Shown: one piece after another, positions 1-13,072 of the stretch | How positions within the stretch are numbered: the stretch's first letter is position 1 | How the letters are laid out: the number at the start of each line of letters is the position of its first letter | Assembly (NCBI RefSeq): GCF_048771995.1 | Contig: NC_133037.1 | Span: 2,981,001 to 3,045,000 of the forward strand | Reading direction: 5' to 3' | DNA from: Taeniopygia guttata | Taxonomy: Eukaryota; Chordata; Aves; Passeriformes; Estrildidae | DNA length: 64,000 nt | The notes under the pieces: model-generated | Seen by the model: the letters and a program-made list of their open reading frames with translations, nothing else | Database searches by the model: none | Told to the model about the DNA's origin: nothing | Program-made: the position numbers and the translations under genes

Positions 1-215
1 AGGTCACCACTAAACCACGTCCCCAGACACCACATCCACATCTCTGTTAAATCCCTCCAGGGTGGTGACCCCACCGCTGCCCTGGGCACCTTTTCCAGGG
101 CTTAACAACCCTTTCAGGGAAGAAATTCTTCGTAATATCCAATCTAAACCTCCCCTGGCACAACTTGAGGCCATTTTCCCTCTCTTATGGCTCGTTACCT
201 GGGACAAGAGATATC
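1..215 (-). mobile_element. CR1 LINE fragment, cut by window edge
   Basis: The reverse complement reads as the 3' untranslated part of a CR1 non-LTR retrotransposon. It has the familiar blocks for a trailing 'caccatccctgg' segment, a 'gcccaggg' segment and an 'aaatttcttcact'-like segment, all seen here in antisense. Most avian CR1 copies are 5'-truncated and dead, and this one has no usable open reading frame. The CR1 3' end should lie left of the window. Family recognition is from memory of CR1 consensus features, not from a search. Confidence 0.85.
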
Positions 216-3200
216 TATTTCCCTCTCTGTGTAGAACACTAATTTTGTGAGCAAGGGAACTCGGACACAGAGATGCTCAGATGATCAAAGGGCACTGGAG
301 CATCGCTGCTCCAGAGGGAAACCCTTCCCCTGCACACCTATGGCAAGACAGGACTCCTGGCTCACAAATTCAGGACTTCTTCACTTAAACATGAGGACAA
401 ATGTATAAAACACACAGCCAGAAACCTGAGGGAGCGAGGGGCTGGTTTCTCCACATGCCAGCAGCACAGATGCTGCTGATTGCCAGGCTGCAGATGGACA
501 CTGCATTTAGAAATTAAATTGTAAGTCACCGGTTGTTGGGGTTTTTTTACAGCATCAGTTGGGTTTTGTGTCTGTGGGAAACTTTTCCTCAGAGAGGCTC
601 TTTTCACAGACACAGCAGGGATGGAGGTAACAGCATGAAATGAGAGAGCTTGAAAAGCAGCGGCGTGCTGCAGGAAGCCCAGCATTTGCATGTTAAGCTA
701 CATCTATTCCCTGAACGCCCAGGCACATGAAAGCAAGCCTGGATTTTTGGTTAGCAGCAGATCTGTTCGCTGCAGCCCGAATTTAAAGGTCAGGGATGTT
801 TAGAGCTGGGGGTTTTTTTGCACTTAGCTGGAGCAGAGTTCCACAGCTCTCCTCGGGAGGAGACACCGTGCCAGGACAGCAGGGCACGGTCCTGTCTGCA
901 GCACAGCGCCTTGACATCAGTCCCTGTCTCCCAGTGCCAGTGGCCCTGACTCGCTGGGATGTTGTAGGAGAGACATTTCTCTGATACCAGTGACCTTAAC
1001 AAGAGCTTTTCAGCGCTTGTCAGGCTCTGACAGCTGAATCCTTTTCGGCACGTAAATGCCGCGTGAGTGGAAAGTAGCCGAACGAAACCTTCTTCCCAAA
1101 AACACAGCCCTGAGGGAAGGATGAAACATTCAAACTCAATTCAAACCTGTCTCATCTTCAGAAAATAAGCTGATTTTTGACCAGGCTGAAGCTTTCCTAC
1201 CTGACATGGCAATTCTGCCCTTTGGCTTCTCCCCATGTGGCTGGAGGGGCTGACGGGGCTGGCAGTGGGGCTGTGGGCACTGATGCTCAGCTCTGCCTCC
1301 CGCTGCTCCTCATCCTCCTCTGACACCCTGATGAACAGCCAGGCATGGCAAGGTTGTCATCCACACCCTCGAGCTCCCCAGGATGCTGTTTCCTGCCTTG
1401 TTTTGGCTTCCAAGAGCGAGAGATAAAGAATAAAATGATGACCCTTGTCATCGCCCTCCAAACGAGCAGCTCTGATGTGGCTGCGTGTTTGAATAGTCAG
1501 GGCAGGGGCAGACACACATGCTGGATTTACTGAGATAAATGTTGGTCTCAGCTGATGAATTCCTGGTGCTGATGAAGGCTGCAGAAAAATTGTGTGTATG
1601 CAGAGTGGACAAAAGATGAGGGCTTGCTGTTGCCTGCCAATAGATAAAGGACTTGAGTGACTGCTGCTTTGTTTGGGCTTGTGATTAGATTGATGTGGCT
1701 CATGTCTTAGAACGCTGCTGATACAGGTGAGCAATTAAACAGCAACACAAGCCAAGATCCTTGGATTCACCTGAAATGCACTGGGGAGCTGGCAGGGCAG
1801 GGCCCCTGGAAGGACTGATCTGACCCCAGAAAGCAGTGCACACCCTCCAGAGGGTTTTTATTTCAGCTCTTCTGGACTGGCCATTTATCTCATGCTGGTG
1901 AGGTGGCACATGGTTCCATCTCCTGTGGAGAGGGGACACAACATCTGAAGCCACAAGGGAGGGAGAGGTGGGCACAGACTTGTCTGACATACACCCAAGG
2001 AGTGACACCGCCTCAGATTTCCCAGCCCAGCCGCACACAGCGGAATTTAAAAGGCCAATTTCAAATTTCCTCCCTTGAAAAACAGCAGTGGGCTGATTTC
2101 CCACTAAACTGAAGGGAAGCACCAGCCCAGCAGCATCATGAAAGATGAGTTTGGGTTTCTCAGGAGCCCTCGAGGTCCCTGCTCAGGGCTTCACTGGCGG
2201 GCGAGCGCGGCTCTGACAGCCGCAGCTCCTGAGTGCCACCCGTGCCACCCGGGGCACTGGGGACAGGCAGCTGGTGTCACCGAGCCACCAGGCTGGCTCA
2301 GCAAGGCACAGCAGCCGCCTGGGGCTCTGCCAGACTCGGCTCTGGCCTCCCAGGTCCCTTGCATGAGCGCATTTGTTCTCTGCTCTGCTGCCTCCACCAG
2401 CACTGCTGGTGCTGAGAGCATCACTTATCCCAGTGAGGAACATGACAAAAATTGCTGGGGCTTTGTTCTGGGATTTTTAGTTGCTTGCTGAATCCAAATA
2501 AGCCCCTTGTCTTATTTTTGGAGTCAGTTTTTTGTTACTTGCTGCCTCCCATCCAAGGGCAGCACCTTCCACTACTTCAGTCCCTGGGACATCCCTTCAG
2601 AACAACAAATATTGTGAAATCTCAGGGATTTTCTCTGCCACCAGCCCCAAATCACCTTGAGAAATTCCATGTGTCTGCCTCCCAGAGTGCCATTGCAGCA
2701 GGTGTAAATGTGAACATTTATATACATTATAAATGAACATATACATAAATGTGTACATCTGCCACAGAGCCTGGACACGCCTTGCTGAAGAGGGAGGAAG
2801 AGGAAAGGAGATTCTTTGCATTCACCTCTTACCTGATCCTTTTATCTTTCCTCTCCTGGGACTCTAATCCTACCAAGGACAGCTCAACTCCCTAGAATTC
2901 TTCTCCTCTTCAGCTCTGTCCTGTCTGTGGGGGTTGCATTAAGTTGCCCAAATTTTACTGCTGCCTTCAGGGTTCAGAGCAGAAGTTACATAAAGCAGCA
3001 GCAGCTCTGCAAGGAAGAACTGATCCCTTGGCGGGGATGAGATCAGTTTTAGCTCTCAATGGCCACCTGAAATTGGGTTTTATGAAATTGCAGGTAGTTA
3101 CCAAAAATTTCAAAATACAAAAAATAAGTCTGACATATCTATGAGCAAAAATATTGCTGGTTACATTTAAATGCATTACCCCATGAAAAATGTGGTCATA

Positions 3201-6200
3201 CTCCATTTAAACATGTGACTATCTCAGAATTTAGTGCATCCATTGAAAATTTTCATTGCAAAGATTAAAAAAAACCAAATAAAAGCTTTGAATGAGAGTT
3301 GCTCACCTGTAGCACCCTCATTTGGGCTGTGCTCAGATCTCAGGCCCCAACAGCTTCACATCCTCCAACACCTGAACACAAAGTCAGGGAAGGTTTCCTT
3401 TGGGAAGAGTTGAGAGAAACAAGCTGGATCACAGGTACGGTTGAGTTAGGAACTCTGCTTCATTTTGGGAACATTTGTAATTCGTGTTTAGAATTCAATT
3501 ATTTACATAATTGACAGAAATGTGAAAGCAAATGTGATGACAGGGTGAAAATATTTGTGGTTTCTTATGGCAGTAAAAAACAACTTCAAAATAGCTTTAA
3601 AAATGGAGGCCAGCATTATTTACAGATTTAGAGCTTTTTATGGTCTCCAAAACACACTCTCACAACTAAATCAATAAGTGAATGTTGGAGGCACAATACA
3701 GAACATTCTGGTCTAAGACAAGCAGGACCAGAGTCCGAACTGGGAATTCTTGTCCTGAATGTGGTGACATTGCCTTTGGGTGGTCACAAGGAAGTCAGAA
3801 AATGTATCTGACTCCTTTCCCAACACCAACATGGGCAATAGAGATCCCAGCCCACACAAAGGGCCCTTCAAGAACCATCCACGGGATCCTTTTCTTACAG
3901 ATATATGGAGCAGGGCAAACAAGAGACACACCTGGAGGCTGATGTGTGCTCTGTTTCATGATTCAGTGTTACCTCAGTCCTCCCACCACGCCTGCTCTGG
4001 TGAATGGAGGAGCACGTGGGGCTCAAAATTACCAAGCAGGTGTTTAAAAGATATCTGTAAGCAGTTCTGCTATAGTCTTATTAGAGCTCTAATACAGATT
4101 ACAGTGCACAGTCATCATTATTTCCTCTTCATTAGCTGCTGAAATATAATGCATCTTAAAAAAAACCCCAAACCCATTTTCCTTTTTTTTTTAATTAAAA
4201 AAAACCCAAGAGCCTGTTTCTGCCATTACCATAACAAAGGCAATAGGAATATGATTAATGCATCCATCCAAGCTCCGTGCACTGTACATTAAAGGAACCA
4301 TCTCAGCCTAACGTGGGCTCCCACACTCTAAGACACGCTTGGTAACATTCACACTTGCACCAAAGGAAATGTTTGGAAAGGAAACAACAGAAGAATGAAT
4401 CTCTTCTCCTGAAAATGCAGAATCTTACTCTTTGCAAAGAGGGAGGCCACAAGCCCAGCAGAATGGACCCAAATTATTCAAGGCATGGTGTGAGAGGGAC
4501 AGGAGATCCTGTGGTCACTCCGTGAGGGCGATCAGGGCCAGCTCTGCACAGTTTGGGATATTTGGGTGGTGATGGCTCTCTCAGGCAGCTGCAGGGTGCA
4601 GAAATTACTGAAATGTGGCCATTGCTGCCATCTCCTCAGGGGAACTCTGCAGGACTGCAGGATCCAGGCCAGTCCCACACATCCCAACCCCAGCCCTGGC
4701 AACACAGACACAGCTCAGGAGCTGCTCTGCCCAAAACCTTCAGGGACACCTCCTGCCTTTGGACATTCCTCATACAGAGCCCCACTGGGATCACCTGTGC
4801 CAAGGAAAAGGTCTTCTCCAAGCCTGTGGGCCAGGATTTCTTTGGTGGTGCAGCAGATTTGGTTGTTGCAGTCAGGCAGCTGGGGTACAGCACACTCCCT
4901 GCAGAGCCTTTGGGATAATTTGGGGGATTGGGTGGTAGATCAGGGACCCCACTCCTTTTCTCCATTCCTGGGCACACTGGACACCCTCACGAGTCACCAC
5001 AGCATCCCTGAGACAAGACATCCCCTTCTCCACCTCCATTTTTAATTCTCCATCAAAGGTTGGAAGTCAGGATGAACTCACCAGAGGGCACAGCAGCTGA
5101 GGAAGGAACATTTTTTCTGCCTGCTTGGCCTCTGACAGCAGCCCTTTAATTACAGCAAGTTTTCAGCAAGTCCCTGATCATGCCCAATTCCCCAAACTCA
5201 ACTTGAAGCTTCTCTGCAGCTCCACTCTTCACCTTCTGTGACAGAGCAATGACAGATGTTTCCAAACTGATCCCTTCTGAAACATAACACCATGCCTATA
5301 ATGAGACTTTACTGCAACAACAGATTTTACTCTTCCTCTAGAGATCTACAGAAATCTGGCCAATTTTTAGACTAATTCAAGCTCTAAGGAGCAAGGAAAC
5401 CCCAAATTCAATGCTGATGATGAAGCTGGTGAATCCGCAGAGACATCAGTGCTATGGCAGTGCCCTCTGAACTGCTCTGCTCCCAGCAACCAGGCAGGTT
5501 CGATTTACACCTGAATTTACACCTAAAATTCACACCCAGCTGAGGGTCAGGAGTGTCTCACCTCTGCCTTGGTACTGAGGTGCCACAGAGCCTGGTCCCT
5601 ATCAACACCATCAATCAGCTGGAAACAGCCCCAGGATTTTCTAGGGATGTTTCTGGCCCTGGGCTTCCAAAAGCCCCCAAAACAAAACCCAACACTCCCA
5701 CTGACAGATGCCAGGGCAGGGAAAGTTTCTGTGCCTTCACTTTAAAGACAGGGGAGCAGCAGCAAATAGTCGAAACAATTTAGCCCAGGTTGTTCAATAA
5801 ATGCTTTGCAGAGCCTGGGTTGGGATCTGGAGATCTTGTCTCCTGTTATCGACTTGATTTAACATTGCTGCAAACAATTACCTTAATTATTTTGTTTTGT
5901 TGTTCCAAAGAGCTGAGCATAGGAAATAGTCTAAAGTCCTGTGCAGTGCTGAAAAGAAAGCTTGATGAGATTTTGTTCCTTTTGCTGAGAATACAAAGAG
6001 CAAAAGGTTGAAAGCAGATGGGCCACTGAGTTGCCCTGGTTTGCTTTTACAGGTTGTGTTCCTTATTTTCATTATTAATCAAAACCACTCTGAAGTTTCC
6101 TAAAGAAAAGGGTAATGGTGTCAAGAAAATTTAACATGTGCTCAAGATGAATTCAATGCAGCTCTGTTACCTATAGGTCAGCTTATTTTTTCTTTTAGAG

Positions 6201-7249
6201 ACGAGTTTACATCTCAGCTTAGGGAAACTATTGAACCAGGCACAACAGGAGCTCTGTGCTGCTCCTGGAGCCCCGTTAAGGAGCTGAGGAGCACAGGAGT
6301 TTGATAATGTTTTAATGCAGCACAGACATAGCATTTGATTTATATATTGATCACTCTGTACACAATTAGTGGAGTAAGTGCAAGTTTACAGCTGGTGCAG
6401 CTCCTTCTTCTTGTTTTTGGAGTGAATAAAACTGACTGCAGCTGAAGTCAGGGGAGGCAATCACGTTCCCTGACCTCAGCAGTGACATCCAGCAGCAGTC
6501 ATGAAGCACAAAGGCTTTTTAAAACCATGCAGCTGTTCAGTCCCTTGGAGTTATGCTGACTGCTTTCTCACTTGTGATTTAAAATTATTTAAATAGATGC
6601 TTAAAAAACTATGATTTTAAAATATATTTTTTAATTGAGGTTAACCTCCAGCTTTAAAAAGCCAGAGGAAGAGGACTACTTGCTGAATTTCAGTTCCAGG
6701 CATTTTTATATTTGGCAGGAAAAAATTGCAAAAATATTTCATGCATTTAAAGGCTTTTCTTCCTCTTGTTCAGATATTCATATTGTATTCTAATTGCTGA
6801 TTACCCAACAGACAGAGGTAAATGTCTTTCACCCCAGAGACTTTTGAAGATGTTATTTTGACACGTCCACACAGACCAACACCCACTCAGCACATCAGGA
6901 TGTAACTGCAAAATCAATTAATTCAACAGCTATTTCTGCAGCCTGAAGTGTAATTACCCATGAAATGTTGATGGGTTTCAGGATAGCAGAAATTCATCAT
7001 TTATGCTTAACCTGGCTTGTTTTCCCCTCCCTCCATCCCAGAAGGAGTGCTTGGATGTTCAGGGAGAAGTGATGGATGCAGGTGAGTTGGGTCTCACCCA
7101 CTCTGGACCAATTCAAACCATTTTACCCCTGAGCAAAGTGAGGTGGAGCAGGGGCAGCTCTTCCAAACCCCAACTGAACCAACTCCCAGCTCCCTCCCAG
7201 TAAAACCTCGGTAAAACCTTCTCCCTCCCCCTCTCCCACCTTTCCTCTG
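216..7249. other. Non-repetitive non-coding DNA
   Basis: About 7 kb with no gene, RNA gene or mobile element I can support. Open frames are all under 160 codons, lie on both strands, and show no domain or consistent splice context. A GC-rich pocket with several CpGs lies near 2160-2420. The stretch 6550-6660 is very AT-rich, with TTTAAA and TAATTG-type words. Old, highly diverged repeats could be present but unrecognised. Confidence 0.6.
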
Positions 7250-7255
7250 CTTCTC
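7250..7255. repeat. Left target-site duplication of LTR copy 1
   Basis: The hexamer CTTCTC stands directly before the TGTCA start of the LTR and recurs directly after its end at 8340-8345. A 6-bp duplication is typical of class II (ERVK/alpharetrovirus-like) integration. Confidence 0.9.
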
Positions 7256-7605
7256 TGTCAGAGCTCAAAATGTCCCTCAGACATTTTTGGATGTTCTGGG
7301 CCCAGGTCAGAAGCATTTGAGACCCTGGCAGGCAGCTGGAAACAGCTGTGATTTTGGGGTTGAGCCATGGAATGATTTACCAACCTTGCAGGAAGAACAA
7401 GAAGTCACAAAAGTTCAGATATTAGAGTAGAAGTAGTCACAAAGTAGAGGGAAGAATTTCTGAGTGCTGTACAGGGGGTTTTGGTTTTGTACATGGGGCT
7501 CAGAGGGTTTAAGATGGAGGGATTTGGGCCTGCCCTGTCCTCCCTCTTTCTCCTTCCTCACCTCCATGTTCTTGGTGATGTTGGCACTCACAGGTTGGTT
7601 TAGAG

Positions 7606-8091
7606 TAGAAAAGCACCATTTAATATAGGTAATAGGCACTGGGGACAAACTGTACCCATGTAACACGTAATGTACCATATAAAAGATAGAAAAGCACCAT
7701 TTAATATAGGTAATAGGCATTGGGGACAAACTGTACCCATGTAACACGTAATGTACCATATGAAAGATAGAAAAGCACCATTTAATATAGGTAATAGGCA
7801 TTGGGGACAAACTGTACCCATGTAACATGTAATGTACCATATAAAAGATAGAAAAGCACCATTTAATATAGGTAATAGGCATTGGGGACAAACTGTACCC
7901 ATGTAACACGTAATGTGCCATATAAAAGATAGAAAAGCACCATTTAATATAGGTAATGGGCATTGGGGACAAACTGTACCCATGTAACATGTAATGTACC
8001 ATATAAAAGATAGAAAAGCACCATTTAATATAGGTAATAGGCATTGGGGACAAACTGTACCCATGTAACACGTAATGTACCATATAAAAGA
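7606..8091 (+). repeat. Six 81-bp tandem units in LTR promoter region
   Basis: Units start at 7606, 7687, 7768, 7849, 7930 and 8011, each exactly 81 bp. They differ at only a few sites: CACG versus CATG near unit position 60, GTACC versus GTGCC in unit 4, and TATGAAAG in place of TATAAAAG at the end of unit 2. Each unit ends in the TATA-box segment, so the array holds five TATAAAAG boxes and one variant. The copies at 38837 and 57451 have a single unit, so expansion took place in this copy or its lineage. Because 81 is divisible by three, frames stay open across the array and give spurious 255- and 290-codon minus-strand ORFs with a 27-residue period. Confidence 0.97.
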
Positions 8092-8228
8092 CAGCAGCAG
8101 CCCTGGGCAGGGAGAGAAGAAGCAGTTGGGAGTCAGAGAGGATGTCAGGGTGTGTGTGTGCCTCTGCCTGAGCTGTGAGCAAACCACAGCAGCTCCAGGA
8201 GAAAATCTTTTAGATAACTTGCAATAAA
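8083..8228 (+). promoter_or_regulatory. LTR core promoter and poly(A) signal
   Basis: A TATAAAAG box at 8083-8090 precedes an AATAAA signal at 8223-8228. The spacing fits an LTR in which transcription starts about 25-30 bp after the box and the R region holds the polyadenylation signal. Whether it is active in the host is unknown. Confidence 0.65.
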
Positions 8229-8339
8229 CTGCCTTGAGACCGGACAGCAGAGACTGCTGAGCCTTTCTTTGGAAGCTCGGGCTGGAGGAGAGACTTTTCC
8301 ACCACATGGAGCCACCCTGGCCTAGTGTGAGCTCTGTCA

Positions 8340-8345
8340 CTTCTC
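8340..8345. repeat. Right target-site duplication of LTR copy 1
   Basis: The hexamer CTTCTC matches the left duplication at 7250-7255 exactly. Confidence 0.9.
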
Positions 8346-11300
8346 GTCCCACTGCTGTTGTAGGTCGCTGCTGTGGGTGAGGATTTTCCTGGTTGCCTTG
8401 CAGGGCTGCAGGAGCCCTCTCCTGCCTCCATGAACACATCCTTGCCCAGCAGCAGCTCCACCGCAGCCACATCCCACCTGCAGCACTTCAAGGGCACGCC
8501 CTGGGATGAGGCTTTCAAAAATCTTCCACACGCCCTGCACGGAGCTGCAGCAAGGAGTTGGCTCCAGTTATGGATGCTGGATATTAACAACAACTCTAAA
8601 CACAATAATTAATTCATTTATCTCCAACTTACAGTAGCCTTTGTGTAGAAAAGTGTTTTACGGCTGAATAATTTTAATTTTTTTAGCTGTATGTAAAACG
8701 GGCATCATCAGTATAATCCTTAGAATCTAATAATGATTCCATCAGTGTAAAATCATTATCCTTAGGCAAGAAGGAAACCAATTCAATTATGATGTTGGTT
8801 GAAAAATCGAGGGTGAAAAGTTGTAGTACATATTAAACTTGAGGCTGGAAAAGTTGTAGTACATATTAAAATGGTTACTACAAAATTTGTGCATCCAGGC
8901 TAACAAATGCTAATATGTTCTTTTGTTACCTTCTAATTTATATGATTCATGTAAGCCTGCAGCAAGAGAAACTTGTTTTAAAATTCATCTACATTAAAAA
9001 ATAGCAATGCAATGAATTGTAAAGTTATTAGCATTCATGTCTAGTTGTGTTATTAAGCTGTACACATCAAATCGGGTACTACAAGTACAGAAGTGTCATA
9101 ATGAAGTAGAACAGCATTTAATCAGAAGAATTTCTAAAGGTCATCAGAGCATCATATAAATTCATCCATGCATGACAGCACTATGAAATAAATAACTGCA
9201 AGAATACTGTAAGAATAAACTTCATTCCAGGAGCTTTGTTTCCAATAGGAGAAGAATTAGCAAAATTTCATGCTGAGAGAACAGTTAACAAAAAAATACT
9301 GAATTCTGGAGCTTTAATTAATGAAAGACTAATAAGAGGTAGATAAGGAGTTTTCCACAAGGGAGCTAACGAGGTGTGCTCCCTGATAGTTTCTTACCAC
9401 AGCTGATCTCAGATGTCTCCCTGCAACTCAGAGCAAGGGCTCAGCTCCGTTTTTCTTTCCTTATTAGCCAGATGAGCCCTAAATGAGTCCCTTTAAATAA
9501 CCAATGATTTGTTAATATTTTTGCACTCATAACAACACTTTAAGTGCTTTAGGATGTGTATCACAGGCCTGACAGCTGACAGCTCCAAGCACTGGAGATG
9601 CTTCATGGCAATGCAGTGACCAGGATGCTCCAGCATGGTCAGAGCAGATGCTGTGGTAGCCCAGGGTGAGGCTCAGGTACCTGAAATCATGTTGATCTGC
9701 ACAAAACCTATTTGATTTCACTGGGAACCTTCCCAGAGCAAAGCTCATCTCTCAGGGATGAAAGCACGGGGCTCTGGCTGGCATTCCCACAGCCCGGGAG
9801 GGGATTCCGTGCTGGGGCACACACGTGTGATGAGCCAGGCTGAATCACTAATTCATCAAAGGCTGTTTCTCAGGCCCTGCATGGCTCATCTCACCTCATC
9901 AGGTGGCCTGGCAGAAAAAGGAGCTCTGTGTTTCCAGCTGCCCCCAGCCCTGGGCACTGCTGGTGCTGGAGGGATGCTTGGGATGAGGAATTTCCCTTCT
10001 TGGAGTGGCCACTGCTCGGCAGGACCTGCACAGGGAACCCCATCCTTTATTCTGTTTGAACAGGATCCCTGGTACGTTTTAAAGATAAAGGTTGGGGGTT
10101 TGGTAATTTGAGTTCTGTGTTAGGATTCAAGCAAACCCTGTTGTTCCTGCTGCAGTATCAGTGCTGCCAGGAGAGAAAGGAGACAAAACACTTTTCTACC
10201 TCCATGGATTTCAGCTGGACAAAGCCCCAAGCACTGAGCAGCCCTTAAAATGGATGTCTCAGCTTTCTCAGCCTAATTGCAAGTGGAATTTCTCACAAAG
10301 CAGCCACTCCTCTCCTGCTGATCTTCCTGTGTGTGCCTGAATATGTGTTGGTCCTTCCTCTCTCAAAGGAGCACCACAGCCATGGAGGACTCCTAGAATT
10401 TGGCATTGGAGCAGAGAAAAAAAAAACATACAGATACTATATATTTGTACAGTGACAAACCAGCTGGATTATCTGTGTGATTTTGTGCAGCACCAAGAGG
10501 AAAAAAGAACATGCTTTTGTACGTGTCAGACTAATTTGGAGAATCTGCCACTGTCCCTGCAGAGAAATGCTTGCTTGTTCCTCAAATCACATAGAATGAG
10601 CTTGTTCAGCACTCCCTCCTCTCCTCTCCTCCCTCCTCCCCAGTGCCTGTGCTGGTGTCCTCAGCACAGGGCAGTGGTGGCTGAACCTAAAGCCTCAGAT
10701 TTGAATTCTCTTCAGAGCAGCTCCTCCTCTGGGGACCAATACCAAAATCTCAGACACTGGGCCATAACCTGCCCTGTCAGGGCATGCCTCCCTGACACAC
10801 ACTGAGTGTGTGTCTCACATTACCACTTTCCATCTCCTTATTTCATATGCCCCATCAAGAGAATAATTGCTTTTCTCTTTTATTTTTTTTTTAATTCTAG
10901 CACATTACTGCAAAAAGCAACAGACAACTCCAGAGGCTGAGCACAGGCTCATGCATTATTTTCATATCTTTTTTTAAATTAATTAATGTCTGCGCTGAAT
11001 GAAAGAATTTATAACGACACTCAGGTTTCCCAAGAAATCATCCTAGCAGCATGTTTACTGAATCAGCAGGAAAAGCGAATAAACAAAATGAAATCAGAAA
11101 AGAAAAGCAGTATCTAAATGAAAGCCAGAGGAACTAAAAAGAACCATGAGATTATAATCTTAAATTAAAACCACAGTGAGGGCAATATAAAAGATATTCT
11201 AATCACTACATCCAATTAAGTGAAGTAAATCACTAAAGCATGTTAAGTGCCTTAACTATTATAATAATTAAGAATCAAACAGAAATCAAGCATCTCTGAA

Positions 11301-11642
11301 AGACTGATGATGCACATTAGTGCACAGGGAACGCTGGTTCCCATTTGAATGCAGGGGGAGAGCAGAAAACATTTCCTGGTGCCTCAGGCCAGTGAGGGTG
11401 AGAGGGTGGGGATCCGGTGTGGAAACTCCCAGTGGGAGAAGGGGTGTTCCAGAGTGTCCCCGAGGTGAACAGCATCCTGCACAGGAGCAGGATCCAGCCC
11501 TCCTCCCTCAGGAGACAAGCCAACCAGAATCTGATGACAACTTCCACAAAAACCATTATACTGAAGCTCCAGGCCGTGGGCAAGCAGAGCTTTGTAGGTT
11601 TTGGTGTCTCCCTGTTGGCAGCTCCAAAGCATGAGCCAGAAC
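8346..11642. other. Non-coding, AT-rich DNA
   Basis: No supported gene. From 8590 to about 9540 the sequence is strongly AT-rich with many stop codons. A 23-bp direct duplication, GAAAAGTTGTAGTACATATT plus three A residues, occurs at 8815-8837 and 8848-8870 (33-bp period). A pyrimidine-rich tract of CTCCT words lies at about 10605-10640. The stretch 10900-11290 is again AT-rich. Confidence 0.6.
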
Positions 11643-11735
11643 CAGAGAATCTGAGAATGGTTCGGGTTGGGAAGGAACTTTAATGGCCATTGAGTCCAAC
11701 GCCCTGTGGCTCAGGGATGGCACCACCAAACCCTT
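11643..11735 (-). mobile_element. CR1 3'-end fragment
   Basis: In plus orientation the stretch begins with the antisense CR1 tail pattern 'agaatggttcgggttgg', followed by 'gaaggaacttta' and 'gagtccaac'. The sense CR1 is therefore on the minus strand. It is short and diverged. Confidence 0.65.
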
Positions 11736-13006
11736 CCAGGAAAATGTGGATTATTGTCCAAATCCGCCCAGCACACGTTCCACATCCTCAGCACAGGGAT
11801 AAAATCCAGCACAGAACCTGAGAATCATCTACAGCTCCTCATTAAATTACAGACAGTGATGCTCCTATCTTAAATCCGTCTGAGGCCGTGCATGGGTGAT
11901 AGATATTTTAATTAGCAAAATTAGCAACCAAGAAGTACAATTTAGGCACAAGATTTATCTGCAAGTGGTAATTCCCCAACTTTTCTGCAGCAGCTGGGGC
12001 TAAGCCTTCTGAATACAAAATGGAAACACACTGAACACACACAAACCTCATTGACTACTTCCCTACTTCCAGGGAAACTTTATAATTTATTTTTTTTCTA
12101 TTCAGATCATTCCTGCTTAAACAAGAGCCATTTTAACTAAATCACACACAGCTGGGATTTCCCAGCCTTCAGGAAGATATGCTTAATATTGCAGGATAGC
12201 TGAAATCAGGTGAACTCTAAAATTAGAGTCAAAAGTGAGCTGTCTAGACAAAATGCCCTCATATTTGGGGAGAATAGTTAAAGGCAGAATCCAAGGGGGA
12301 AACTGGTCCTGCTGGAGTTCTCTGCTGCACAAAGAGGCCCTGAAAGGCAGCAGGAGGTGTTCAGGAGATGCAGTGAGCACACCCAGGAGGGATCATTTGC
12401 ACTGTGTTTTATCATTTTGTCCTAATAATCTGGAGAGTTAATTCAGCCCCTTTGCCCTGCAGTTCAGGGAGGAGGAATAGTATTTGAGGGATCAAGACAT
12501 GCTGTGTTTTATAAGTAGGTTTTTTAAAGAGTTCTCCCTCTACTTTCACTTTGCACACCCCTTTTGCTTGGCGAAAGCTGGTAGATGAAAAACTCACTAA
12601 GAAAATACAAAACTGAACAACAGAAACATTGATTTTTTTTTTTTTCACATTCTTCTTCGTATTTGTTTTCTTTGTCAGAAAAACACATTGAAGAGCTCAG
12701 TGTGGGATTTCATGTCTATGTCAGGGAAGCAATCCCTCCCACACACCCGGTATGGGAGGGAGGAGAACCCAGCAGCAGTGGAGGGTTGCTCATTCCAATG
12801 TATTGCTGGCAAGGAAATAACAGCTGCACATTGAGCACAACAATCCATGCTAAAACTATAAAATAGCTGCAGTAAATCTTGGTCTGTTTGAGAAAGAAAA
12901 GGGAAACCTGATGGGGAGGGTTCCAGGCTGTTGTGGCAGCAGGGAAGGGTTTGGAGAGGGATATGAGCAACCTGCAGCCTGCAGGGACCAGGGCACCACT
13001 TAGCCA
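11736..13006. other. Non-coding DNA
   Basis: No gene or element recognised. Weak A/T runs at 12090 and 12630. Open frames here are short and show no known domain. Confidence 0.55.
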
Positions 13007-13072
13007 GGACCAGAAGTTTAATTAACAAGGACCAAAAGTTTAATTAACAAGGACCAAAAGTTTAATCAACAA
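13007..13072. repeat. 22-bp unit repeated three times
   Basis: Three adjoining copies at 13007-13028, 13029-13050 and 13051-13072 of a unit beginning GGACCAAAAGTTTAATTAAC. The first has G for A at position 8, and the third has C for T near its end. A small minisatellite with no sign of function. Confidence 0.95.

Larger units (their letters stand above)
7256..8339 (+). mobile_element. Solo LTR, family 1, expanded copy
   Basis: This is a complete long terminal repeat of an endogenous retrovirus. It starts TGTCAGAGCTCA and ends TGTGAGCTCTGTCA, so the tips form a near-perfect inverted repeat. The hexamer CTTCTC flanks it on both sides (7250-7255, 8340-8345), proving integration and giving the exact ends. 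No internal gag/pol/env sequence lies next to it, so it is a solo LTR left by LTR-LTR recombination. Orientation follows from a TATAAAAG box (8083-8090) and an AATAAA signal (8223-8228). It is 1,084 bp long because the promoter segment is repeated six times; without five extra 81-bp units it would be 679 bp, close to the 671 bp of the copy at 38837. The 6-bp duplication fits class II (ERVK-like) elements; a database family name cannot be given. Confidence 0.93.

Noticed and set aside
7606..8091. Array as a CRISPR locus
   Set aside because: Units are directly adjacent with no unique spacers, lie inside an LTR, and the genome is animal-like.
7415..8182. 255-codon minus-strand frame with 27-residue repeats
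   Set aside because: It is the antisense of the 81-bp LTR array. The period is a multiple of three, so stop codons are not met; two different frames stay open at once, which a real gene would not do.
7600..8472. 290-codon minus-strand frame
   Set aside because: It overlaps the same array in another phase and runs through LTR sequence; no domain is recognised.
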